A stretch of DNA of 64,000 nt from Cohnella caldifontis (GTDB taxonomy: Bacteria > Bacillota > Bacilli > Paenibacillales > Paenibacillaceae), in NCBI RefSeq assembly GCF_029360585.1, contig NZ_JAQZSJ010000015.1:1-64000 (forward strand), in the 5' to 3' direction. The position numbers and the translations under genes were made by a program. Positions 17,633 through 25,306 of this stretch are shown here, piece after piece. The notes beneath the pieces are model-generated. The model saw nothing but the letters and a program-made list of their open reading frames with translations, was not told the origin of the DNA and searched no databases. Each line of letters begins with the position of its first letter. Within the stretch, counting starts at the first letter, position 1.

Positions 17633-18991
17633 TTACTTGCTTAGCAGCTCTTTGACCTTCTTCTGGGCGGCGTCGAGCGCTTCCTGGGCGGTGGAACGGC
17701 CAAGCTTCGCTTTGTCCAGCTCTTCCCCCACGGCGGCCGTGAATTCGCCCCATTTCTCCGGCTTCGGGCCGACGGGCGGCAATACCAGCGAATCGAGCGC
17801 CTCGGTAACGATCTTCTTCGACGCCGGAGGCGTTTGTTTATAATACGCGTCCATGACCGCGTCGTCCGCGACGGCCGGCACGCTCCAGCCGGCTTCGATC
17901 CGTTTGCCGACGGCGGCGGGATCGCTGGTGAAGAACTTCATGAACCGCCAGGCGGCTTCCGCGTGCTTCGTGTCCCTCGAGGCCACGAGGCCGTCCGCGA
18001 AGAAGTGGTGCGCTTTCTGCGTGTTGCCCGGCTCCAGGGCGATTTCCCAATTGAATTTCGCTTCCGTGGCGAACTTGCCGAAGTTCCAGATGCCGAATCG
18101 GGCCATCGCCAGCTTACCGGCGGCGAACGCGTTCAGGTCGGCGTCGGGCTGGTTGAACGTGTCGTCGTTAAGCGCCGGAGACACTTTGTACTTGCTCGCC
18201 TTGTCGATCATCCACTGCAGCGCGTCCACATTGGCTTTGCTGCCAATCGTCGGCTTGCCGCCCGCGTCCCAGACGCCGCCTCCGTTTTGCGCGATCGTCT
18301 TGTAGAACTCGTAGAACTGGATCGGCGCATAGGTGCCCCAGATCCCGTTCTTGGCATCGGTCAGCTTCTGGGCGGCGTCAAGTTCTTCCTTCCACGTCCA
18401 GGAAGCGTCCGGGTACTTCACGCCTTTGGCGTCGAACAGATCCTTGTTGTAGAACAGCACGACGTCGGAGAAGCTTTCGGTCACGCCCATTTGCTTGCCG
18501 TTGTAATTGAACGCGTCATAAGCCAGCTTTTTGTAAACGTCCGGCTTGAACGACGTGTCGGCGGCGATCGTCGGGGTCAGGTCGAGCAACAGATCCTTCG
18601 CCGCGTACGTACGGAAATTCTCGTATCCGACCTCGAATAGGTCGGGTGCGCTTCCGCTGGACAGCAGCGTGTTCAGCTTCGTGCCGTAGTCCGCGTAGGG
18701 CACGACCTCGTAGTCGACCTTCACGTCGGCGTTCGCCGCTTCGAATGCTTCGACCATCGCCTTCACCGTTTCTTCCTGGCCTCCGCTGGGCGTGTACATC
18801 AGCAGCTTGATCGTCACCGACTCCTTGGGAGCTTCCGAAGAAGCCGAAGGGGATGCCGACGAAGCGGCGGACGGGGAAGCCGATGCCGTGTCCGAGGCGG
18901 AACCGGATGCGTCGTTCCCTTTGCCTGAGCCGCACGCGCCAAGCGCGAACATGCCGATCACCAGCAGAATGGCTCCGCATTTCCTGAACAT
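17633..18991 (-). CDS. sugar ABC transporter solute-binding lipoprotein (locus B)
   Basis: A family-1 sugar-binding protein of 452 residues. The lipobox LGAC follows the signal peptide (CGAILLVIGMFALGAC), then comes a Ser/Ala/Pro linker. I place the start at ATG 18991 (MFRKCG): the six codons before it contain the GGAGAGG ribosome binding site, so the longer reading is unlikely. It lies about 105 bases after the lacI gene, and its expression is probably controlled by that repressor. Confidence 0.9.
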   Translation of the reverse strand: MFRKCGAILLVIGMFALGACGSGKGNDASGSASDTASASPSAASSASPSASSEAPKESVTIKLLMYTPSGGQEETVKAMVEAFEAANADVKVDYEVVPYADYGTKLNTLLSSGSAPDLFEVGYENFRTYAAKDLLLDLTPTIAADTSFKPDVYKKLAYDAFNYNGKQMGVTESFSDVVLFYNKDLFDAKGVKYPDASWTWKEELDAAQKLTDAKNGIWGTYAPIQFYEFYKTIAQNGGGVWDAGGKPTIGSKANVDALQWMIDKASKYKVSPALNDDTFNQPDADLNAFAAGKLAMARFGIWNFGKFATEAKFNWEIALEPGNTQKAHHFFADGLVASRDTKHAEAAWRFMKFFTSDPAAVGKRIEAGWSVPAVADDAVMDAYYKQTPPASKKIVTEALDSLVLPPVGPKPEKWGEFTAAVGEELDKAKLGRSTAQEALDAAQKKVKELLSK

Positions 18992-19096
18992 TCGAACCCT
19001 CTCCTTCATTGTTCATGAACTTTAAGCCTGGCGATTGCTTCTATTCGTTTGGCTGCTTGGAAGCTGCGATCACCTCCTTGCAAATTTTTCGGCGCA

Positions 19097-20131
19097 TTAT
19101 TCCGGGGTCAACCGCCGAACGGTGTCGCGTTGCACGAGCGTGAGCGGCATCACCGTCGGTTCCTGCGGCAGGCTTTCCTCCGAATCCGTAATGGCTTGCA
19201 GCAAGCGTTCGGCCGCCATCGACCCGCGCCCTACGATGTCTTGGCGGATCGTCGTCAGCGGCGGATGGCACATCCTCGCCACCGAGATATCGTCGAAGCC
19301 GATCACCGACACGTCGTCCGGCACATGCCGTCCCGCCTCCGCCAATCCGGAAATGACGCCGAGCGCCACCATGTCGCTGACCGCGAACACCGCCGTGATG
19401 TCCGGATGTTTCTCCGCGATTACCCGTCCCGCTTCCTGTCCGTACTCGTAGCTGACGGAATCCTCGAACACGTAGTCGGGATTGTAAAACAAACCGGCTT
19501 CTTTAAGCGCCCTCTTATAGCCGAGGAACCGCTTTTCCATGACGCCGTCTTTGCGGATCGAGCCGGTGACGAGCGCGACGGCCGTATGGCCGTTATCGAT
19601 CAGGTGTTTGGTTGCCAGATAGCCGCCCAATTCGTCATCGACGCCGACCACGTGGAAATAGCTGTCGTGGATGTAACTGTCGATCAACACGATGGGCAGC
19701 CGCACTTTTTTCAAATCCTCGTAAAAACTCTCTTGATAGATGCCCATGATGATGGCCCCGTCCAGATTGCGCTGCATCGACGTGTCGAGGTAACCTTCGC
19801 CTTTGTCGACGCCCGACAGGATCATGTGGTAGCCGGACTGCCGGAGCCGGGCTTCGATCCCGCACACGAGCTCGGAGTAAAACGGATTCTGCAGCAGCAG
19901 TTGTTTGCGGTCCTCGGTCTGAGGGATCACGACGCCGATCAGCTTCGACCGGTTGCCCGCCAGGCTGCGCGCCGAAAAATCGGGAATATAGCCGAGCTCG
20001 TCGACGGCTTTGCGGACTTTGTCCACCGTTTCCTGGGACACTTTGCCGATACGGCCGTTGAGTACGTAGGACACCGCGGCGGTCGAGACCCCCGCTTTCT
20101 CGGAGACTTCCCGGATCGTGATTCGCTTCAT
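19097..20131 (-). CDS. LacI-family transcriptional regulator (locus B)
   Basis: A repressor of 344 residues. An N-terminal helix-turn-helix (TIREVSEKAGVSTAAVSYVLNG) and hinge precede a periplasmic-binding-protein-like effector domain. The start is ATG 20131 (MKRITI), with AAGGTGG eight bases upstream; an in-frame GTG four codons earlier overlaps that site. It is the first gene of locus B and is preceded by a good promoter flanked by two matching operators, so it probably represses itself and the downstream importer until the sugar arrives. Confidence 0.92.
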   Translation of the reverse strand: MKRITIREVSEKAGVSTAAVSYVLNGRIGKVSQETVDKVRKAVDELGYIPDFSARSLAGNRSKLIGVVIPQTEDRKQLLLQNPFYSELVCGIEARLRQSGYHMILSGVDKGEGYLDTSMQRNLDGAIIMGIYQESFYEDLKKVRLPIVLIDSYIHDSYFHVVGVDDELGGYLATKHLIDNGHTAVALVTGSIRKDGVMEKRFLGYKRALKEAGLFYNPDYVFEDSVSYEYGQEAGRVIAEKHPDITAVFAVSDMVALGVISGLAEAGRHVPDDVSVIGFDDISVARMCHPPLTTIRQDIVGRGSMAAERLLQAITDSEESLPQEPTVMPLTLVQRDTVRRLTPE

Positions 20132-20176
20132 GTTCGGTTCCACCTTACGGATGCTGCGACGGATCGCATTTGTGGT

Positions 20177-20188
20177 TTAAGCGTTTAA
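20177..20188. promoter_or_regulatory. LacI-type operator O1
   Basis: TTAAGCGTTTAA, a CG-centred near-palindrome of the LacI-family type. It lies just downstream of the predicted lacI transcription start (about +6 to +17). It shares TTAAnCGTTTAA with O2. Confidence 0.6.
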
Positions 20189-20200
20189 CCTTATGCCGTG

Positions 20201-20229
20201 ATTATATTACGCATTTAAAGCGATTTCAA
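20201..20229 (-). promoter_or_regulatory. sigma-A promoter of lacI
   Basis: On the minus strand: TTGAAA (20229-20224), exactly 17 bases, then TATAAT (20206-20201). Expected start about 20194. The position between two operators supports autoregulation. Confidence 0.75.
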
Positions 20230-20263
20230 TCCTAATTTTGAATTATTTATGCGCTTCATTACG

Positions 20264-20275
20264 TTAATCGTTTAA
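20264..20275. promoter_or_regulatory. LacI-type operator O2
   Basis: TTAATCGTTTAA, matching O1 at 11 of 12 positions. Its centre is 87 bases from O1, upstream of the -35 box (about -70 to -81). Confidence 0.55.
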
Positions 20276-20377
20276 CTCTTTTCACTCATGTCCCAGTTTC
20301 ACGAAATGTACCGATCTCCAGCACGACATACACTGGGATTCGGCAAATTTCCGGTTATTCGGATCCAAACATAAAAA

Positions 20378-20404
20378 AAACGCCTGCAGGTTTTGCAGGT
20401 GTTT
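20378..20404 (-). terminator. intrinsic terminator on the minus strand upstream of lspA
   Basis: Stem AAACACCTGCA / TGCAGGCGTTT, read on the minus strand, followed by eight consecutive T. It would stop leftward transcripts, yet the nearest minus-strand gene to the right is about 1 kb away and lies beyond lspA. In the plus direction it has no real U-run. The rest of 20276-20450 shows no gene. Confidence 0.6.
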
Positions 20405-20450
20405 CCCGTTACCGTCTACCGGGAATCGACTGCATGTATTTCAATCGTGT

Positions 20451-20479
20451 TTTCTCCGCGGCGACCCGACGTTTATAAT
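20451..20479 (+). promoter_or_regulatory. probable promoter of the lspA-like gene
   Basis: A perfect TATAAT at 20474-20479, with a weak TTTCTC at 17-base spacing. It would give a leader of about 90 bases before the ATG at 20576. Confidence 0.4.
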
Positions 20480-20575
20480 GAAGAAGAAGGAAGTTGATAA
20501 ACATGTCACGTCATCTCGAAAAGGCCTGCGAATGGCTGCCTTGTCGAAGAAAACGGGAGAACGGGAGGCTTCCCC

Positions 20576-21070
20576 ATGAGATTCTATTTCCTCGCCTTGC
20601 TGGCCTTAGCGGCAGACCAAGTCTCCAAGATTTGGGTGCGCACGCATTTGAAAGTCGGCGAGTCGATCGTCGTCTGGGACCCGGTTCTCGATTTTACCCG
20701 CTACGAGAACAGCGGAATCGCCAGAAGCATGTTGCAGGGCTACGGCCGATATTTCGTGATCGCCGCCGCTCTCGTGATTTTCATGATCGGGTATTTCCGA
20801 AATAAAGGAGAGCTTAAAGGGCCGGTTTTGGGGACGGGAGCCGCTTTATTGGCCGGAGGGGCCGCGGGAAACGCCGTCGACCGCCTGCTCTTCAATCAAG
20901 TGACGGACTTCATCGCCTTCCGCTCCCATAACGGGATTCTGAATCTAGCGGATTATGCCATCACGTGGGGCGGAGCGCTGATCGTGCTCGGAGTCGTCCT
21001 GGAAGGATGGCGTTCCGCCCGTCAGGCCCGTCTATCCCGTCAGGCCCGCGAAGAAGCAAAGCCGCATTGA
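20576..21070 (+). CDS. lspA: signal peptidase II (lipoprotein signal peptidase) family protein
   Basis: A 164-residue, four-helix membrane aspartic peptidase that cleaves lipoprotein signal peptides before the lipidated cysteine. The two catalytic aspartates are present, in GGAAGNAVDRLLFNQVTDFI and GILNLADYAITWG. The first conserved asparagine motif is degenerate: ENSGIARSM instead of the usual NxGAAFG. GGGAGG lies eight bases before the ATG. It sits alone, without the rluD partner usual for lspA in Bacilli, so it could be a second paralogue rather than the main enzyme. Confidence 0.85.
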   Translation: MRFYFLALLALAADQVSKIWVRTHLKVGESIVVWDPVLDFTRYENSGIARSMLQGYGRYFVIAAALVIFMIGYFRNKGELKGPVLGTGAALLAGGAAGNAVDRLLFNQVTDFIAFRSHNGILNLADYAITWGGALIVLGVVLEGWRSARQARLSRQAREEAKPH

Positions 21071-21100
21071 CTCCGGACAAAAGTAACGGTTGGTGCTGAT

Positions 21101-21342
21101 CCTAACGGACGCCACGGCCGCTATTTGACCTAAAACGGTCGTAATGTAAACGTAACGGACATGGCAGCCCTTAATCGCTTCGAATCCATGTTGCAAGCGA
21201 CACTTCTCCCCAAATAAGCGCACCTGTGTCCGTTAGCGTTCCTATGGGCCAGGAACGAACCCAATAGGGTCCGCTGTGTCCGTTAGCGTTCCTACTGGGC
21301 AAGAAACGAATCCAATCGGTCCGCTGTGTCCGTTAACTTCAC
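21101..21342. repeat. 50-bp direct repeat and inverted TAACGGAC motifs
   Basis: The motif GTCCGTTA occurs at 21228, 21278 and 21328, exactly 50 bases apart. Units 21221-21270 and 21271-21320 match over most of their length; the third unit keeps only the first ~16 bases. The reverse complement TAACGGAC occurs at about 21103 and 21153, also 50 bases apart. The remaining part of 21071-21415 shows no gene. An intergenic repeat family of the kind common in Paenibacillaceae is likely. Confidence 0.7.
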
Positions 21343-21358
21343 GCCTCCAACCTAGCGC

Positions 21359-21394
21359 AAAAAACCTCCGCCGGCAGCCCGGTCGGAGGTTTTG
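21359..21394 (-). terminator. intrinsic terminator after the DUF1861 gene
   Basis: Stem AAAACCTCCG / CGGAGGTTTT with an inner CCGG/CCGG pairing, 22 bases past the stop. On the minus strand it ends in a run of six T. It could work in both directions. Confidence 0.75.
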
Positions 21395-21415
21395 GTTTTC
21401 GTCAGTCGAGAAGGC

Positions 21416-22363
21416 CTATCCTTGCTCATATTCGAGGAACGGATCCGGAATGACGATCCGATGGGCTTCCGCGTCGCTGACGCCGGTATACAAGCAAGCG
21501 GTTCCGCCTTCCAAACGGATAAGGCCGCCGCTGAACAGGACGTCGCGAAGATCGGGGCGTTTGGCCGGCCCGTCCGGGAACATGCGGCGTTCGGCGATCA
21601 GCTTGACCGGCGTCGCCTGGCGCGCGGAGGGATCGAACGCGAACGCCATCGGGTAATAGTGCCGGACGTTATGCGGCTCCATCCACGCGATATGGCCCAG
21701 CACCCCGATCCATCCGTTCGACAGCAAGTGCGCCTCGTTCACGCCGCCCCATTCGTCGGGCAGGAACTGGTGCTGCAGCAGCGGCGCCCGGTCGATCGTT
21801 TCCTCGCTCAGCTCGCTCAGATCGGAAATTTCGGTATAACCGATTTTGGCCCGGGCCCCCTCCACCATCATCGGGCGGGTAAATACCCCGATGCGCCCGC
21901 CCCGCAGCTCGACGAGCCGGATATCCTTCATCGTCAGCGGCCCTTTGGCGAACGGCTCCAGCTCGGCGACGCGGCTGCCCCGGTAGAACACCGTGCGCCA
22001 CGACGTGACGTAGTGCGGGTCGTTCCCGTCGAAGTATACCTCCACGCCGCCGAACACGAGCTCTCCCTTGACGAAAGCGACGAAAGGGTCTTGCAGCGCG
22101 AATACGGGCGCTCCCGGGCGGGGACTCCAAGCTCCGTCCTTCGCCTGGAAGAACATGACTTCCGAAGCTTCCGAATTCCGCGATTCCACTCGTCCGGCAA
22201 TCAACTTCTCCCCGTCGTCGTCGAAGGGAGCGCTGATATTATAAACGTCCCGGGCCCCGACTCCGGTAAATACGATCTTCTCGCCGAAGCTTGCGGTCCC
22301 TTGGCTGCGGAATTCGCTGAGCAGCGTGTCGCACGATTTCGCTTGCTTCGCAGGTGCCAGCAT
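21416..22363 (-). CDS. DUF1861 family protein (beta-propeller, glycosidase-like)
   Basis: A 315-residue cytosolic protein I recognise as DUF1861. Conserved segments include GVGARDVYNISAPF, ESRNSEASEVMFF, DPFVAFVKGELVFGGVE, WGGVNEAHLLSNGWIGVLGHIAW and YTGVSDAEAHRI. The repeated beta-strand pattern fits a five-bladed propeller like that of GH130 phosphorylases and GH43-type enzymes, but no activity is established. GGAGG lies six bases before the ATG. It is monocistronic. Confidence 0.8.
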   Translation of the reverse strand: MLAPAKQAKSCDTLLSEFRSQGTASFGEKIVFTGVGARDVYNISAPFDDDGEKLIAGRVESRNSEASEVMFFQAKDGAWSPRPGAPVFALQDPFVAFVKGELVFGGVEVYFDGNDPHYVTSWRTVFYRGSRVAELEPFAKGPLTMKDIRLVELRGGRIGVFTRPMMVEGARAKIGYTEISDLSELSEETIDRAPLLQHQFLPDEWGGVNEAHLLSNGWIGVLGHIAWMEPHNVRHYYPMAFAFDPSARQATPVKLIAERRMFPDGPAKRPDLRDVLFSGGLIRLEGGTACLYTGVSDAEAHRIVIPDPFLEYEQG

Positions 22364-22480
22364 CGTCGTCCTCCAGCCCCGAATCGATCGGATTTCAATT
22401 CTGCCATCCCTATATTGTATCCCTCGGACCCGGCCGTTGGTGTTGGCTTTCTCCGGTTTTTATAGGGTTCTATACCCGGT

Positions 22481-23482
22481 TCAGGGAAGAAATAAACGGA
22501 GAACCGCGTAGATCGCCGCCGCCAGCACCGCCACGATCGGGATCGTGATGATCCAGGTGACCACGATGCGCCCGGCGACGTTCCACCTGACGCTGCTGAA
22601 TTTCTTGGCGGAACCGACCCCCAGGATGGAGGAAGTAATGGCATGGGTGGTGCTGACCGGAAAATGCGTCAGCGTCGCGCCCAAGATGACGGAAGCCGAG
22701 CTCAGGTCGGCCGCGAAGCCGTTAATCGGTTCGATTTTGAATATTTTGGTGCCCATCGTTTTGATGATTTTCCAACCGCCGAGCGACGTGCCGAGCGCCA
22801 TGGAAGCGGCGGCGGCGATCTTGACCCACAGCGCGACGTCGAGTGTCGACTGGAAGCCGCCGACGACGAGCGCCATGGTGATGATGCCCATCGCTTTCTG
22901 CGCGTCGTTCGTGCCATGGGTGAAAGACTGGAACGCGGCGGTCACCCATTGGCATTTGCGGAACACCTTGTTCACCGGATGGGGACTGGCATAGGCAAAC
23001 GCGTACTTCAGGATGAACATGATGATGAACCCGAGCGCGAACGCGATGATCGGGGAAAACACCAAGCCCATGACGATGCTGGAAAACCCGCTGTAATTCA
23101 CGCCGTGCCAGCCCTCGGACGCGACGACCGCCCCGGCCAGCGCGCCGATCAACGCATGGGAGGAAGAAGACGGAATCCCTCTCCACCAGGTGATCAGGTT
23201 CCAGAGGATGGCGGCCACGAGCGTGGCGATGACGACCGTCAAGCCGTGATGCAGCTTGAACGGGTCGGCTACTTTGCCCCCGATCGTCTTGGCGACGCCT
23301 GTGAACAGGATGGCGCCCAGCAGGTTCATGAGCGATGCCAGGATGATGGCCGCCCGGGGCGTAAGCGCCCGCGTCGAGATGGAAGTGGCGATGGCGTTGG
23401 CGGTGTCATGGAACCCGTTGATGAAATCGAAGCCGAGGGCGAGAATCACGATAATGACGATCAATACCATGGTCAGATCCAT
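22481..23482 (-). CDS. pit: low-affinity inorganic phosphate transporter, Pit family
   Basis: A 333-residue membrane protein with the twin Pit signatures: GFDFINGFHDTANAIATSIST near the N-terminus and VSTTHAITSSILGVGSAK near residue 280. About ten helices are expected. It imports metal-phosphate by proton symport. It follows the DUF47 gene by 31 bases on the same strand, the classic Pit-accessory arrangement. Confidence 0.93.
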   Translation of the reverse strand: MDLTMVLIVIIVILALGFDFINGFHDTANAIATSISTRALTPRAAIILASLMNLLGAILFTGVAKTIGGKVADPFKLHHGLTVVIATLVAAILWNLITWWRGIPSSSSHALIGALAGAVVASEGWHGVNYSGFSSIVMGLVFSPIIAFALGFIIMFILKYAFAYASPHPVNKVFRKCQWVTAAFQSFTHGTNDAQKAMGIITMALVVGGFQSTLDVALWVKIAAAASMALGTSLGGWKIIKTMGTKIFKIEPINGFAADLSSASVILGATLTHFPVSTTHAITSSILGVGSAKKFSSVRWNVAGRIVVTWIITIPIVAVLAAAIYAVLRLFLP

Positions 23483-23513
23483 AATGGTTTTTATCCGTCC
23501 CTGCTCTGGAGAA

Positions 23514-24128
23514 TCAAGAGTTCCTCATGATAATGGACTGCAGCGAGGTCGCGACGTCTTCGCAAGAATCGGTCGTTTCCTCCAGGCGCTCGTACAGCTC
23601 TTTGTACTTGATCAGTTCGACCGGATCCTTCACGTTGGCGAACAGATGCTTGATGCCTTGGCGCATCAAGGTATCGCCTTCATTCTCCAGCTCGTGCAGG
23701 TTGACGCAGTGCGGCTGCATGGCCAGCAGCTTCTTCTGGGTCAGCAAGTAGATCGCGGATTTGATTTCCAGCGCGCTCCGGCGCAGGCAGTCCCCGAAGC
23801 TCCGGATATATTGGTCCGATTTGCGGATGTCGTACATATCGAAGCGAGACGCGCAAGCTTCGATCCCGTCCAGGACGTCGTCCAGGCGTTTGATCAGGAT
23901 CATGATGTCCTCGCGTTCGATCGGCGTGATGAACGTTTTGTTCAGCTCCGTGATGATCGTGTGGGTGTATTCGTCCCCTTGATGCTCGAACTCCTTCATT
24001 TCCTTCGAAAAATCCGCCATGTTCGGCAGTTCGCCGCTTACCAGCTCCGAGAAGCGGTCCACGGCCGTGACGATGACGTCCGCCATTTGTTCGAGGGTAG
24101 TAAAGAAAATATCCTTCTTCTTGAACAC
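23514..24128 (-). CDS. DUF47 family PhoU-like accessory protein of Pit
   Basis: A helical, soluble protein of 204 residues resembling PhoU (YkaA type): MFKKKDIFFTTLEQMAD..., EHQGDEYTHTIITELNKTFITPIEREDIMILIKRLDDVLD and ENEGDTLMRQGIKHLF. These carry the acidic metal-binding repeats of the family. I choose GTG 24128, which has AAGAAGGG six bases upstream; the TTG two codons earlier abuts that site. It is thought to control or assemble the Pit transporter encoded next to it. Confidence 0.9.
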   Translation of the reverse strand: MFKKKDIFFTTLEQMADVIVTAVDRFSELVSGELPNMADFSKEMKEFEHQGDEYTHTIITELNKTFITPIEREDIMILIKRLDDVLDGIEACASRFDMYDIRKSDQYIRSFGDCLRRSALEIKSAIYLLTQKKLLAMQPHCVNLHELENEGDTLMRQGIKHLFANVKDPVELIKYKELYERLEETTDSCEDVATSLQSIIMRNS

Positions 24129-24300
24129 GCTCAACCCTTCTTTCCATATAATCCCACAAAATATCCGGATTTTTCTCCTATTTAGCCTTTTTTATATTAT
24201 CACAGGCATACAAGCCGGTATAGTTGTTCATGGCAACATTCGACAGTTTCTTTATCATTGCCGGAAAGCCTGGATTTCATCACGGACCATTGCCGCACGA

Positions 24301-24330
24301 AAGAAGCTTCCGCAGCCGCGGAAGCTTCTT
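24301..24330 (-). terminator. perfect hairpin after locus C
   Basis: A perfect 13-bp stem (AAGAAGCTTCCGC and its complement) with a 4-base loop, 43 bases past the last permease. The U-run is weak, but placement and stem strength fit a terminator. Confidence 0.6.
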
Positions 24331-24372
24331 GGCGTCTTATTATGGTCTGCCTCCCTGCGCCCGGATCGGGAA

Positions 24373-25293
24373 TTATTCCTTCACGCTTCCGAGCTGGAGT
24401 CCGGCAACGAAATGCCGCTGCAGGAAAGGATAGACGAACAGGATCGGGATCGAAGCCACCATCGTGATCGCGGCGCGTATGGACAACGGCGTGATCATCG
24501 ACGCGGCGTCCTTCGCCTGCGAAGAAGAAATATTCGGGTTGGAATTGGAATTCGTCGCCGAAGACAGCAGCTTGATGAGCTCGTATTGGAGCGTGCTCAG
24601 GTTTTGCCGCGAAGAAGCGAAAATGAACGTGTCGAACCACGTGTTCCACTGGCCCACCGCGACGAACAAGGCGATCGTCGCGAGCACGGGCGTGCAGAGC
24701 GGCAAGACGACGCTGACGAACACCCGGAAGTCGCCCGCTCCGTCGATTTTGGCCGATTCGATCAGGCTTTCCGGCAACGAATGGATATACGTGCGGACGA
24801 CCAGCATGTTAAAGGCGCTGATCAGCCCCGCACCCGCGCCGGGAAACAGGATGTAGACGAGGAACGTGTTCAAGAGATTGAGGTCTTTGATCAGGAAATA
24901 GGAAGGAATCAAGCCGGCGCTGAAATACATCGTCAACACGAAGATGAGCGTAATCGGCTTTCGGAACATGAATTCCTTGCGGCTGATCGTATAAGCGACC
25001 ATCGCCGTGAGCAGCACGCCCGCGACGGTGCCGACGACGGTCCGGGCCACGGACACCCCGAAAGCGTGGAACACGTGTCCGGTCACGAATACGGCGTCGT
25101 AGTTTTTGAGCGTCCAGATCCGAGGCCACAAATAAATGCCGCCGCGCGTCGTGTCGAGGCCGGAGTTGAACGAGACGGCCAGCGTGTTCAGGAACGGATA
25201 CAGCGTAACGACGACGATGAATGCCATGAACAAGTAATTGAGCGTATGGAAAATCAGCGGCTCCGTGCGGATTCCTCTTCTGGCCGTGTTCAT
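24373..25293 (-). CDS. carbohydrate ABC transporter permease, LplC/YtcP type (locus C)
   Basis: A 306-residue permease with EAA loop ESLIESAKIDGAGDFRVFVSV and C-terminal FVAGLQLGSVKE. The first helix is at about 15-40 (LNYLFMAFIVVVTLYPFLNTL). It follows the partner permease by 13 bases and is the last gene of locus C. Confidence 0.92.
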   Translation of the reverse strand: MNTARRGIRTEPLIFHTLNYLFMAFIVVVTLYPFLNTLAVSFNSGLDTTRGGIYLWPRIWTLKNYDAVFVTGHVFHAFGVSVARTVVGTVAGVLLTAMVAYTISRKEFMFRKPITLIFVLTMYFSAGLIPSYFLIKDLNLLNTFLVYILFPGAGAGLISAFNMLVVRTYIHSLPESLIESAKIDGAGDFRVFVSVVLPLCTPVLATIALFVAVGQWNTWFDTFIFASSRQNLSTLQYELIKLLSSATNSNSNPNISSSQAKDAASMITPLSIRAAITMVASIPILFVYPFLQRHFVAGLQLGSVKE

Positions 25294-25306
25294 GCGGAGC
25301 CCCTCC

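Noticed and set aside
20494..20805. Plus-strand frame overlapping the start of lspA with a plausible ribosome binding site
   Set aside because: It runs out of frame through lspA and becomes an Arg-rich shadow. lspA has the better site and a full family match. A short leader peptide cannot be excluded but is not supported.
21221..21342. CRISPR array
   Set aside because: The period is 50 bases, but the would-be spacers are also repeated, there are fewer than three full units, and no cas gene is present.
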